From NCBI GenBank assembly GCA_027596035.1, contig JADGJA010000055.1:1-54204 (forward strand): a stretch of DNA of 54,204 bases, in the 5' to 3' direction. This DNA is from Thoreauomyces humboldtii (lineage: Eukaryota > Chytridiomycota > Chytridiomycetes > Spizellomycetales > Powellomycetaceae). A program made the position numbers and the translations under genes. Shown here one piece after another: positions 44,903-54,204 of this stretch. Numbering within the stretch: the stretch's first letter is position 1; every line of letters begins with the position of its first letter. Below the pieces are notes generated by a model, which was not told the DNA's origin, made no database searches, and saw nothing but the letters and a program-made list of their open reading frames with translations.

Positions 44903-45637
44903 TCAATAGCAGCACCAGCACTCGAACGGACATTCGGGCGTATCCTTCCCCTTTCCACACCCAAGCTCCTCCGGGGTATGGATTGCCAGACCGTCGTCGG
45001 TCCTCCTCTTGACCTTCCCGCTCCCCCTGCTGTCCGCGAACGAACCGTCGTCGTCGACCGGCAAGGGGACCGGTCCGGAGGAAGCCGAGGTGAACTGCGG
45101 ATCCCTGAACTCGATGGTCTCGACGACGTGGGCCGTCGGAGGCGGGACGGCGGGAGTCAGTTTCGGACGGGTGGAACGGTTGCTGGATATGAGGTTGGCG
45201 ATGTCGGTCTCGGACGTGAGGACGGGGAACGTCTCCGTGTCCTCCTCCTCCTCTTCTCCCTCCCCATTCCCTTCCTCCTCCTCTTCTCCGTCCAGGGCTG
45301 CGTCGTCATCGTCGTCGTCTGCGGATCCTTGGTCATCGTCGGCCGTCGCTGCCATCGCCACCCGGGGTGGAGAGGGTGCAACGACCGCAACCCCTTCCGA
45401 CTCCTTCAGAGCGTTCAACCGTCCCTTGAGTTTCTTCCTCGCCGACTTGGAGAGTCCGGCTGGTACTGGCGGGACCGCTGACGGGACGGAGGATGGGACG
45501 ACGGTCGGTTTGGGTTTCTTTCCGCTGAATATGTCGTCGATCTCACTGGTCGCTTTTCGCTTGGCAGGCGCTGCTGGTGCCGGTGCTGCTGGTGAGGCGG
45601 AGGGAGCGCCTGCCTTCTGTTTCGAGGCTGCTGGCAT
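44903..45637 (-). CDS. DUF1764 family protein
   Basis: A single exon from ATG 45637 (MPAASKQKAG) encodes 244 residues. The family has a short Lys-rich N-terminal motif and a conserved Cys-rich C-terminus. Both are here: KRKATSEIDDIFSGKKPKP near residue 30, and RRTDDGLAIHTPEELG then KDTPECPFECWCCY at the end. An acidic run (DDDDDDAALDGEEEEEG) and a Ser/Pro linker lie between, making this longer than many homologues. An earlier in-frame ATG at 45757 would add 40 residues without family similarity. The molecular function of DUF1764 is not known to me. Confidence 0.88.
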   Translation of the reverse strand: MPAASKQKAGAPSASPAAPAPAAPAKRKATSEIDDIFSGKKPKPTVVPSSVPSAVPPVPAGLSKSARKKLKGRLNALKESEGVAVVAPSPPRVAMAATADDDQGSADDDDDDAALDGEEEEEGNGEGEEEEEDTETFPVLTSETDIANLISSNRSTRPKLTPAVPPPTAHVVETIEFRDPQFTSASSGPVPLPVDDDGSFADSRGSGKVKRRTDDGLAIHTPEELGCGKGKDTPECPFECWCCY

Positions 45638-46492
45638 GTTCAAGAGAGGCGGGGCAACTGAGTGTGGAAGTTTGCGAAACGAAATGTAGGTCGCCAGGTC
45701 GGTCGAGCCGGAAAAGAAAGTTGAGGCCCTTGAGGGTCGGGGGAAAAAAAGGAACATTCTCAAATCGTTGAATTAAAAAACCCAAAAAGTCAATTAATCA
45801 CACGGTTCACGGCGTGGCAAACCCCTGCGGGCATCCACTCTTGGGTCAACGGAACCGGGTGGGTGAGAGCTTACGAGCGAAAGCATTCACGGTTTGAGCA
45901 AGCTACAATGAATCACGACACCAAAAATACATCCGGGCCCGGATGTACATGCCTCTTTTCCATGTTCCGGTTGTAACTGCTCAAAAAGAATTGAGGTTGC
46001 TCAGCGTTGATGTACAGTACGATGCAGCCGCTCTTAAAATCTGGTAATGTCGAAGCGTATATGACGGCTCAAACAGAGTGGCCACGTTTTTTATTACGGG
46101 TTTGCTGCCTGCTCTGCGGGAGCAAGGATGGGAAAGAAATGGCCTGGGTGACGAAAACTATGGATAGCTGCTGAGATGAATGAGCGAAGCGAGTGCAGCA
46201 CCTTATGCAGGATCCATGTCTTCCAGAGTGAACGAACGAAGCTCGCAGACCTCCGTGACAGACAGGTCGAGCTTCGGCTGCTTCGGGTGCTGTCCCGTAC
46301 TTTTGGACAGCGACGGGCGGAGTTCGTTTGGTAGAGTACATCGGTTGACAAGTTCTGGAATGTGAAGCGAGGCTTGCGCCTGCTTTTCCTCAAGGGCATT
46401 GGAACAACGGAGTCACAGATCGACCACCGTTTTGCGAGTCGCCGTTAGGCAAAAACGCAGAGAAATCCGACCGGACATCGAAGGAAACACCA
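45638..46492. other. divergent intergenic region, no gene seen
   Basis: This 855 bp stretch lies between the DUF1764 gene (-) and the next gene (+). Short antisense frames around 46070-46400 have no support. Confidence 0.5.
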
Positions 46493-48218
46493 TGGTGCTC
46501 GTTCGGGAGTGGCCGCTTCGAAAGGTTCACACTCACACGTAAGAACAAATGGGAGAACTCGCTCTCTCGCGGATTCCCTCTTTCAAAACGAACTTAAGCT
46601 CAAAAACTCTGCTCTTCCCACCTTAGCCTTCCACTCTCGGACCTTCGCAAAGTGAGCGACCCTATCCTTCCACCGCCCATCTTCGCCACATCCCAGCAGT
46701 CCCATCCCCTCCTCTATCCTCGTGCGGCGCTCAACCGAGCCCGCATAGAGGCCCTCGAAGATCGGGTGGGGAAACGGCTCGACGCTTCGTTCCCTGGACT
46801 GTCCGACGATCAGAGGAGCGCAGTTCTGGGCATCGTCAAGGAGAACGAGAGGATCCGAAACGAATGCAAGGGGATCGGGGGAGAGACCAGCGGAGACGAG
46901 AAGCTGGAGGGAGACGATGCTGATGATGAGGAGGAGGACGAGGAAGGGGACGTGGATACAGAGTTTGAGATCTTGTCTCATTCCTTGGAAGGTGCGTGGA
47001 TGAAAGGAAAAGAGGGACTTGATCGCCGAAAAAGTAGCCCATAGACTCATCTTTCTCTCTTGCTTTTCCCAGAACCAACGGACCGTCCCGGACCCGTTCT
47101 GACAGCCTCTCAGACAGCGACGCGGGCTTCCCAGAAGTACGCTCAGTTCATCGATCACCGAAGCAACGCCGACTCGGATCCCGCCGCCACCGTGACCACC
47201 GTCCCCTCCTCCGCGGTGGGGATCGGGAGCGGCAACGGCACCACCGGAGGAGGTGGTGGAGGGGGAGGAGGAGGCCTGATCGACGAAACGACTCACCCCG
47301 TCACAGCCACGATAACACCTACCGCATCGTCCACCACCACCACCACCGCGACCGATCCATCCCAACCACCCGCTCCCCACCTGGAGATGCGACGGGTGAT
47401 CCTGTCACTGGGCGCCTGGGTGCACGCCACCCTCGACACGCCCACCCTGTTCCTACCCGACAGCGTGGCCCCGCCGCCTCCCCAACCGGGCACCGACTTT
47501 GACGCCCTCCTGACCGCCACGGCCGCTCCCTCCTCCCTCACGCCCGCCGTCACCCTCCCGGACCGCCATCCCATCAAGCTCGAGGAGACCCCGCCGGACG
47601 TCCTGGCCGGACTGATACCCGAAAACCGGGGTCTGGTCGGGAACGGGAGACGGAAGGGCGCCGTCAAGGCCCTCCAGGGGTCGGCCGGGAGGAAGAGGAA
47701 GGAGGCGGAGTGCAAGGCGAGGAAGCTCGAGGCGGAAGGGGGCAAGGTCCACGGGAACTTTGAGCAGGGGTACGGCAAGTGGTACGTCCGACCGGAACTC
47801 TGGAACGCCTTCATGCAGAAGAACGAGGCCGAGAGGATCAGACATGTGAGTGTGGGGGGAACCATCTTTGTTTTTTTTTCATTTTCTTTTTCGACGAACT
47901 CATTCTGCGTTGCGAACCTAGACGAAACAGCAGAACGCGCCAGCGCACACGCATCGTCAGATCAGCACGTTGATCCACGTCAAACTGACAGAGATCGCCG
48001 CCACGAGAGCCCGAGAGGAGCTCGCCCTGCAGGCGTATGCCGCGGCCGGACAGGCGGCCGCAGCCGCGGGAGGTACCGGTACCACCGCGTCCGGTTCCGT
48101 GGCTCCGACGGTGCCAGGGACGGCCGGGACGTTGGGAGAAGGCGTCCTGATGGAAGGTCGGGACGACGACACCAGTCGGAGAACGTCCATGAGTGCGGGT
48201 GGGACCGAGGTGGAATGA
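46493..48218 (+). CDS. unrecognised protein, 493 aa
   Basis: Four exons, 46493-46539, 46627-46991, 47073-47845 and 47922-48218, are in phase with good donors (GTAAGA, GTGCGT, GTGAGT). The short first exon (MVLVREWPLRKVHTH) supplies the only ATG. Recognisable features are a helical segment (LNRARIEALEDRVGKRLD, LGIVKENERIRNECKG), an acidic run, a glycine tract and a Thr-rich linker. A conserved-looking block follows: MRRVILSLGAWVHATLD, GNFEQGYGKWYVRPELWNAF and MQKNEAERIRH. The C-terminus begins QISTLIHVKLTEIAATRARE and becomes Ala/Gly-rich. The block suggests a real family, but I cannot name it. Confidence 0.7.
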
Positions 48219-48331
48219 ATGAATAATAAATATGTATTTTCCGCGCTGACGGCACGAAAAGGAATGGAGGAACAGACCACGCGGGTGCGAGAACGTTGGA
48301 CAGATGCCTAGTGAGGTGACGGGAAAAGTAT

Positions 48332-49499
48332 CTACAAAAAGTCGCGCTTCTTTGCCGTGCGCTGGTAGGGCCTAAAGACCCATTCGGTGTCGGCCTCGGT
48401 GACTTCGACCGTGCCGAGTTTGATCTCGTATACTGCAAGGGAGGTTCGAAGGATGAGCCAGGCAGTCGACGAATGGGCATGAGATCACGGAACGAAACGA
48501 CTCACATCGCATCTCGAATCGCGGTCCCACTTCGGCGAGCTGCACCTCGTTGCCCACCTTGTGGTACACGTGATGTCTAGGTGAACCCAATAAAGCTCAG
48601 CATTGCGACGCGAAGATGTTCGTAATCCTAGAGCAACATCATACCGGAACGAGATGAAATCGCTATCGTTGGCGAACGTCATGACACGCTTGCTGTCCTC
48701 CTTTGGCACGGGGAACAGGTATTTCAAGATGTTTTGCGCCTGTGCCGAATGGAACGGGCATGTGAGCAACGAGCAAGCAGATCGATGAATTGTGCGTTCT
48801 CCGTCATTCTTTCGCTCCATCAGTCCCTCACCCTGGTTCCGAGCTTCGAGTTGAATCCGTCAAAGATCAGATGCGGGTACTGCTCCGAGACGGTCCCCCG
48901 GTCCGGGATGTCGTGCCTCAGGACGACGTTGTGAAGGGTGAAGTAGGCCGTGGGCCCGTAGGGAAAGTGACACACGACGAGTCCGTCCGGTTGGCCACGG
49001 TGCTCGTGGAGGATGACGAGGTCGGTCGCGTCGTTGGATTTGCATGCGTCCACGATGTCCTTGAGGACGTAGTTTCCCCTGTTGATGCGCTGGGAGTTTG
49101 GGAACATGAGGCGCATCTCCTTTGCGAACATGGCCAAACGGGAGGAGGGATCGCGGGATGTTGTGATGAGGATCTTTGGGTCGTGGACGCCGGCCTGGGC
49201 GTACTCGTCATCGATGTGGGTGGTCGGGACGGTCTGGTTCTCGTCGTACTGCAGCTCCTTTCGCAGAGCGTCCGCTTCCCGTCTCAGTTCTCCAGGGATC
49301 GGCTTTCCAGCTGCAAGGTGAAGGGGAAAGACCAGTTGAGCGAAAAGACTTTCCAGGGGACGGTGGAGAGAGAATGACCCGACGTACACTCGAGAGCCTC
49401 CTTGAGTTCCTGCTTTCGCTCGTAGATCTGACGATCCTTGGTCTCGAGGGCCTTGCGGTAGAGGTACTCTCTCCGCAGACGGGTCTGCCGACGAATCAT
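48332..49499 (-). CDS. IMP4: U3 snoRNP protein IMP4 (Brix domain)
   Basis: Five exons, 49499-49388, 49310-48832, 48739-48645, 48576-48506 and 48432-48332, encode 285 residues in phase. IMP4 joins U3 snoRNA with MPP10 and IMP3 in early pre-rRNA cleavage in the nucleolus. The N-terminus is MIRRQTRLRREYLYRKALET. The Brix domain shows DPKILITTSRDPSSRLAMFA, LVILHEHRGQPDGLVVCHFP, GPTAYFTLHNVVLRHDIPD and LKYLFPVPKEDSKRVMTFAN. The end is EWVFRPYQRTAKKRDFL. Length and motif order are normal for the family. The first intron uses GTACGT after GAG-T, not the GTGTAC two bases earlier, because only that keeps LESGKPIPGELRRE in frame. Confidence 0.95.
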
Positions 49500-50838
49500 T
49501 CTTGGGTTGGTATCAGAAGGTCCGAGTGTGGTTGTCAGACGGGGCGGCCTCTTGGGGAGGGGAGGGTCGTTGTTCCGTAGTTAGATGATGCTGCGCAGTG
49601 GTTGTGTGTGTGTGTGTGTGCGTGAGAGAGAGAGTGTGTACTGTGCGTGCTTGGCAAACAGGGACGATCTACGAAGGCCAGTAGCTTTCCTGATTGCCGG
49701 CTGCAGAGCGACTGTTGCTGCAAAACGACGACGGCGACGACGACGACGAAAAAAAAACAAAAAGAAAAGAAAAACAACGAAAGGGGGAGCGATGAGTCAC
49801 TCACACACACACGCTGCCATTTCCGTTCCAGTCATCGACAGAGCTCCAAACTATATGATGCCTTGAAACAGCAGCCAGGAGCAGGATATCTTAAGAGTGA
49901 CACATGTGATGGGGGATAGGGGAGGGAGAGGGGGTGTCTGGCGGACTCGACCAGATAGAAGGGATCAGCGCTATGATTGTCCAAACCCCAAGTGAACAAT
50001 GAGGTTACCTGTGATGCATCGTGTAATCTTGTCGACATCCCTTCCCTCGTCCTACTGATAGATGTTCCCCAGGGAGTCTTGCTGCCACCAAAAGTACCGT
50101 AATGTGTGAGATGAGATCAAACTCTCTCTCGATAGCCGTCGGAAAACACGGCCGCCCACCGTCGGACTCGCTTGCCTCTTGGGAGTGGCGACTCCCGGCC
50201 AGCGCGGCGTGTCTGATGCCCCAGCCCTTGGTCAGAACTGGCACATCCTCATCGCCTTGGCTGCTACCAGTAGGTTTGCAACGTTCATCCCCACGACATG
50301 TTTTGCTTCTCAAGTCAAGAAAGTGCCAAACAACCTTTTGCTTGGTATCCAGGGCTACCGGTACCATTTCCCTGTGACAGCCACATTGCAATCTGGGCGA
50401 GTGACAAGGATGGGGGAACAGGGGGGTTGGAGGGCTATTGGGAAAGTGCCAACCGCGGCCAGCGCAGAGTGTCTGATGTCACAACTCTCCACGCACATCC
50501 TCATACATGGTACAGTAGCTGCTGGGTGTTCAGCACCAAGTGGCCAAGAGAGTGGATGAAGCGGTTGCACTGCGTTACTCGTGCAAGACGCTCTCAAGGC
50601 TGCAAGGCTGCTTGCTCCGTCAAAGTGACGTGCACAGGACATTTGTCTTTGATGACTCATTTCTGTCCTCGTCCTCGTCCTCGTCGTCGTCGTCGTCGTC
50701 TCTCTCTCTCCTTTCTCTCTCTCTTTTCTCTCTTGCTGATGAACCAAGGAGAAGGCGGGCGGAATGCTCTCCGTCGATAGCCTCCTCGTACAGACTCTCT
50801 TTTCCCACGCAGGGGCATCCATCGCACGCTGACACTCC
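49500..50838. other. 1.3 kb intergenic with simple repeats
   Basis: This lies between the starts of IMP4 (-) and the K+ channel (+). It contains a (TG)n run at 49603-49620 followed by GA repeats. A (CTCGTC)/(GTC) run sits at about 50668-50700, followed by a C/T-rich tract to about 50735, roughly 100 bp before the channel start. A diverged direct repeat, CCAGCGCGGCGTGTCTGATG near 50199 and CCAGCGCAGAGTGTCTGATG near 50459, is present. No gene is supported. Confidence 0.55.
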
Positions 50839-53736
50839 ATGATGCTCAAGTTCATACCGTTGGTCTCCGGGGTCGCTCTGCCCATCGCCACCTTTCTCGT
50901 CACGCAGTCCCTTCTCGTCCTCGGATGGTTCTACGTCGACGAGCTATCGGACGCCGCCGATGTGCTCCTCTCGCCACACCAGCCTCACCTGACCTACTAC
51001 AAACCGGAGTCCGTCGTCCTCCTGATCGCCATAGCTCTGGGCTTCGGCATCCTCGCCGTCGCCTGTCTCTTCAGTCGCATGCTGGAGAAGAAGATAAAGT
51101 GGTGCACCCGTCTCATCATCTTCGGCGCCGCCGGCCAGGGCCTCTTCTCCCTGGCTTCCGTCGTGACCTTCTGGGCCTGGCTCGTCCGCAACTCGTCCAC
51201 CTTGGACCAGGGAAGGCTGACCGAGGGGGCCTTCTACGCGGCCATCGCCGGAATCCTCTCGGTCACCGTGGCAGTGCTCAACACGTACCACCAGCACCAC
51301 AACCGGTCGCAGGTCTACCAGTACGTGCTGTACGAGCTGAGCCTTCCCCAGAGACAGCTCGTCCTGCTGCAGATCACCTCCATATCCTACACGTTCCTCA
51401 TGGGAACCGCGTACGCCAAGCTGGAGGGCTGGGAGTCGGACGACGGAGTGTACTGGTGCATCTCCACGCTTGCCACGATAGGCTTCGGAGATCTCTATCC
51501 GCGCACCGCCGTAGGGAAAGCCATGCTTCCGTTTGCTGCTACCCTGGGGATCGGCATCCTCGCCGCCAACATCTACGCCATCCGTCAGGTCGCCTTGGAA
51601 CTTCTGACGCACAGGCTTGCGAGCGCGTACTCGAAATCCTTTGGCATCGCAAAAGAGTTCGTCAGGGACGAGATACACGCTCTGGAGCGCACGTTGCTCG
51701 AGCACCAGCAGCACCGGCATCATCACCGCCATCGAGGCGAGGAGACGGCTGCTCGATCGACGAATCGTCCCAGCACGCCTCCCCCTTCCCAGCTGCGTCG
51801 ATCGTCGGCAGATGGCATGAGCCCCTCGAGCGTGGGTGCGTTGGGCGGTATAAAGGGTGTCGGCAGGTGCTCCTCCCCGAAGGACATCCCACATCGATGT
51901 CTGCCCAAGAGCGACGATGGGTTTCGAGTCGCAGCCTCGGCTCCCGATGCCCGCGCCGTCCATCGTCCTCCCCTACCCACGGACGGTTCGGGCATCGAGG
52001 AGCGTGCCGGAGATGGGTCCAAGTTCGTTCGTCATTCGTCCCCGGCCCTGCATGACGAGGGCGTTCCCTTCCGTCGCTCCATGACAGCGGTTCCTTCCTC
52101 GGCAACCGAACGTACCATGATCATCTCCCGAGGAAGCAACCTCCCTCAGCTGACCATCCAGACGGGTCATCGCGTCCGGCGTCACGAGGTCGTGGCAGCG
52201 ACCCGTCAGACGTTCCGCGAGCAGATCGCGTTCGCCGTCTTCGCGGTCGTCAGCAACATGTGCATATTCGGTGGACTGTTTGCCTACTTTGAACGATGGA
52301 GGTTCTTCGAGGGTCTCTACTTTTGCTTCTGCGCCCTGACTACCATCGGATACGGCGACTACCTCCTCATGACGGTGCAGAGTCGATCCGTCTTCATATG
52401 GTTTCTGTACATCGGCATCGGAGCCTTCACATACCTTTTCTCACTTCTGGCGGAACGAGCGTTGGATCAATGGACGGTCCAGGTCTCCAAGATCGAGTCG
52501 AGGGTAGATCGATACGAGAGGAAGGCCAAGCTGAAGAAGATGTATCGGAAAGGTGACGTGTGGCTACCCGGAAGACGGGCCAGCAAGAGACGGGGGACCC
52601 ACGACTCGGAAAACGTCGGCGTCAACGTCGCATGCGATTCGAGAAGTAAGTCTCCTGACAATCGACATTCGATGGTCAGCAGCGCCTCGGACTGCTCGCT
52701 GTCGGACGAGGCGACGACCCCTTCGCTTTGCGTGACGTCCGAACGCGACCATCTTCTGGTCGCGGATCCGGAAGAACTGTGCACCAGTCCTGCACTCATG
52801 AGCGACAACGATCTGGAGGTCCTTCCGCCGACGGAGTCGGGCATGTTCCCGTCCGATGAGGACAACGACGACGACGACAAGCCACCTGGAGATGGAAAGG
52901 ATCACCTCGAGACGACACCCTTGCTGACCGGGACCAGCGTCCCGCCGAGCGTCCGCTTCCGATGCCCTCTCGTCCCCCGCGACGTCCAACCACCCCACGC
53001 TCGAACCCGGTCGGTCGGGAACGAACGCACTCCAAGCCCGAACCTTCCCCTCACCTCATCGTCCCCTTCCCCCTCGTCTCGCTTGTCGTCCTCGTCGATC
53101 CACCACCATGTCTCCTCGTCGTACGGCGGCAACGTGACGGGTGGACACCAGACGAGTCGATCTTCCCTCGGCTCGTCCCTCAGGTCGGCGGGAGTGGCGT
53201 TCGCGAGACATCTGTCCATCGACAACAGTCTCCCTCAACAGCAGCAGCAGCAGCAGCAGCCTTCGCAGCATCGGGAAGGTTTAGTGAGACTCCACTCTCC
53301 GTCCTCGGCGTCGTCCCTCGTGGATCATCGTCATCGTCGAACCGCCAGCGGAGGAGGTTCCCTTGGAGGAGGAGGAGGAGGAGGAGGAGGAGGAAGGTCT
53401 CGAGGGTTTAGTCTCGGGAACGGATCCTCGTCGTCGTCCTGCGTGCAGCTGTCATACGAGCCATCCCAGCGACATCAACAGCAGCAGCAGCAGCGACAGG
53501 ACCAGTCGTCCGCTCCGACGAGTGTCGTGTCGGAGGATGACGATGACGACGAGGAAGAGAGCGACGACGAGGACGGACAGGTGGCCGTGGTGGGCAGGGC
53601 CATGAGGATGTTCTCGGGAAAGGCCCACCACAGTCGACGTCCGAGCGTCGGTCAGGTTCGAAGAGCCCACGGGTTGGACGTTGTCGGTCAGGCGGTTCCC
53701 GCTTCTCCGCCTCGTGACGGCGAGACCAACGTCTGA
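50839..53736 (+). CDS. TOK1: TOK1-type outward-rectifier K+ channel
   Basis: A single exon of 965 codons starts at tandem ATGs (MMLKFIPLVSG). TOK channels are the two-pore, eight-membrane-segment K+ channels of fungi. The first six hydrophobic segments lie in residues 1-260 (ATFLVTQSLLVLGWFYV, VVLLIAIALGFGILAVACLF, IAGILSVTVAVLN). The first selectivity filter is STLATIGFGDLYP (about 210). After a 200-residue hydrophilic loop rich in H, R and S, a second pore follows: FAVVSNMCIFGGLFAYF, ALTTIGYGDYLL (about 500) and VFIWFLYIGIGAFTYLFSLL. A basic helix then leads into a 400-residue cytoplasmic tail. The tail is unusually low in complexity, with Asp runs, poly-Gln (CAG repeats at 53236-53260), a Gly run (GGA repeats near 53370) and a second Gln run. 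Absence of introns is unlike the neighbours. Confidence 0.93.
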   Translation: MMLKFIPLVSGVALPIATFLVTQSLLVLGWFYVDELSDAADVLLSPHQPHLTYYKPESVVLLIAIALGFGILAVACLFSRMLEKKIKWCTRLIIFGAAGQGLFSLASVVTFWAWLVRNSSTLDQGRLTEGAFYAAIAGILSVTVAVLNTYHQHHNRSQVYQYVLYELSLPQRQLVLLQITSISYTFLMGTAYAKLEGWESDDGVYWCISTLATIGFGDLYPRTAVGKAMLPFAATLGIGILAANIYAIRQVALELLTHRLASAYSKSFGIAKEFVRDEIHALERTLLEHQQHRHHHRHRGEETAARSTNRPSTPPPSQLRRSSADGMSPSSVGALGGIKGVGRCSSPKDIPHRCLPKSDDGFRVAASAPDARAVHRPPLPTDGSGIEERAGDGSKFVRHSSPALHDEGVPFRRSMTAVPSSATERTMIISRGSNLPQLTIQTGHRVRRHEVVAATRQTFREQIAFAVFAVVSNMCIFGGLFAYFERWRFFEGLYFCFCALTTIGYGDYLLMTVQSRSVFIWFLYIGIGAFTYLFSLLAERALDQWTVQVSKIESRVDRYERKAKLKKMYRKGDVWLPGRRASKRRGTHDSENVGVNVACDSRSKSPDNRHSMVSSASDCSLSDEATTPSLCVTSERDHLLVADPEELCTSPALMSDNDLEVLPPTESGMFPSDEDNDDDDKPPGDGKDHLETTPLLTGTSVPPSVRFRCPLVPRDVQPPHARTRSVGNERTPSPNLPLTSSSPSPSSRLSSSSIHHHVSSSYGGNVTGGHQTSRSSLGSSLRSAGVAFARHLSIDNSLPQQQQQQQQPSQHREGLVRLHSPSSASSLVDHRHRRTASGGGSLGGGGGGGGGGRSRGFSLGNGSSSSSCVQLSYEPSQRHQQQQQQRQDQSSAPTSVVSEDDDDDEEESDDEDGQVAVVGRAMRMFSGKAHHSRRPSVGQVRRAHGLDVVGQAVPASPPRDGETNV

Positions 53737-54025
53737 ACGTTGTTTTGCGTGTCGAGCGGATGTCTGTTTGATACGCTGTACATGACACCTTTTGCCCACT
53801 TTTTTCTCGTACATAACATTTGTCTTCTTCTGACCCCACAGCCTGATCGGCAAAAAGAGACGTACGAATTGATTCGCTGTGGATGCAAGACTGTGATGGT
53901 ATTTGCGCTACTATTGCGTCAGAGTGAAGGGAAAAGACATGAGGAGGTGGAGTGTGGTGGAGAGTGGAGAGGGGGGCATGCAAGTGTGTCCGATGTCAAT
54001 GAGGTGAATAATGTCTGCCTATCCT

Positions 54026-54204
54026 TTACTTGACCTTGGCAGCCTCGGAAGCGTCGTCCGCGGCGGCCTTGAAGAAGGGAGCGAGTTGTACCACCACGAC
54101 GTCGTGGAGGTGCTTGGCACCCTTTTTTTCCAAAGAAGAGGCAGAGAGAAACGTCAGTTCCATCGAGTAGATTTCACGTGGATTTCATGAGCAAACGTGG
54201 GGGG
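54026..54204 (-). CDS. 3' end of a gene running off the window
   Basis: The minus strand ends an open frame GAKHLHDVVVVQLAPFFKAA through DDASEAAKVK and TAA at 54028-54026. The frame is open to an ATG at 54163, but the sequence before GGTGCC looks like an intron end (CTGAC, then a pyrimidine tract, then AAAAAAAG). This is therefore probably the last exon of a larger gene whose 5' part lies beyond the window. The product is not recognised. Confidence 0.5.

Noticed and set aside
44519..45481. 320-codon + strand frame across the TFIIIC end and DUF1764 gene
   Set aside because: It reads through a spliced intron and then antisense to the DUF1764 gene.
49603..49620. (TG)n as a functional element
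   Set aside because: Ordinary microsatellite with no further structure around it.
50944..51963. 339-codon frame antisense to the K+ channel
   Set aside because: Shadow of the conserved pore region on the other strand.

Overview
The window is nuclear DNA of a fungus. It carries about 22 spliced protein genes with short GT-AG introns (mostly 45-100 nt). The gene set is fungal: a MBF/APSES regulator, a VNX1-type vacuolar exchanger, a TOK-type potassium channel, a DUF1764 protein, a CHZ1-like chaperone and IMP4. A filamentous fungus, perhaps a basidiomycete, fits the intron density and the presence of dynactin p62, but the phylum is an inference. Exon joins were worked out by hand from reading frame, splice signals and family conservation.

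Layout. 0-6.4 kb: a protein with three dsRBM-like repeats (+), convergent with a long coiled-coil protein carrying a dynein-adaptor-like CC1 box (-), then a protein made of a duplicated unit (-) with a decayed third copy beside it. 6.8-12.8 kb: valyl-tRNA synthetase (-), divergent from an intronless, frameshifted TPR-like gene of bacterial appearance (+). 13.3-21.2 kb: dynactin p62/DCTN4 (-), VNX1-like exchanger (+), an unrecognised three-exon gene (+). 21.6-29 kb: an unrecognised protein (+), about 2 kb with no supportable gene, a small Cys-containing gene (-) whose promoter is preceded by a 66-69 bp tandem repeat, and a Pro/Tyr/His-rich protein (+). 29.7-35.3 kb: RasGEF (+), U6 snRNA (-), small LYR-motif protein (+). 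35.7-41.4 kb: MBP1-like APSES/ankyrin factor with apparent lesions (-), SANT/Myb-like protein (-), CHZ1-like chaperone (-). 41.8-54.2 kb: TFIIIC90-like subunit (+), DUF1764 protein (-), unrecognised protein (+), IMP4 (-), TOK-type K+ channel (+), and the 3' end of one further gene (-).

Most genes are independent housekeeping or signalling genes; nothing here is operon-like. Two touch the dynein/dynactin motor (the CC1-box candidate and DCTN4). Three serve RNA polymerase III or RNA processing (TFIIIC90, U6, IMP4). Points worth a second look: frequent AAG 3' splice sites (7 of about 49 inferred introns), the probable bacterial-type TPR gene, the CC1-box candidate, a complete U6 gene with a hairpin before its terminator, a TATA element overlapping the upstream start codon of valyl-tRNA synthetase, and apparent single-base lesions in MBP1 and the TPR gene.
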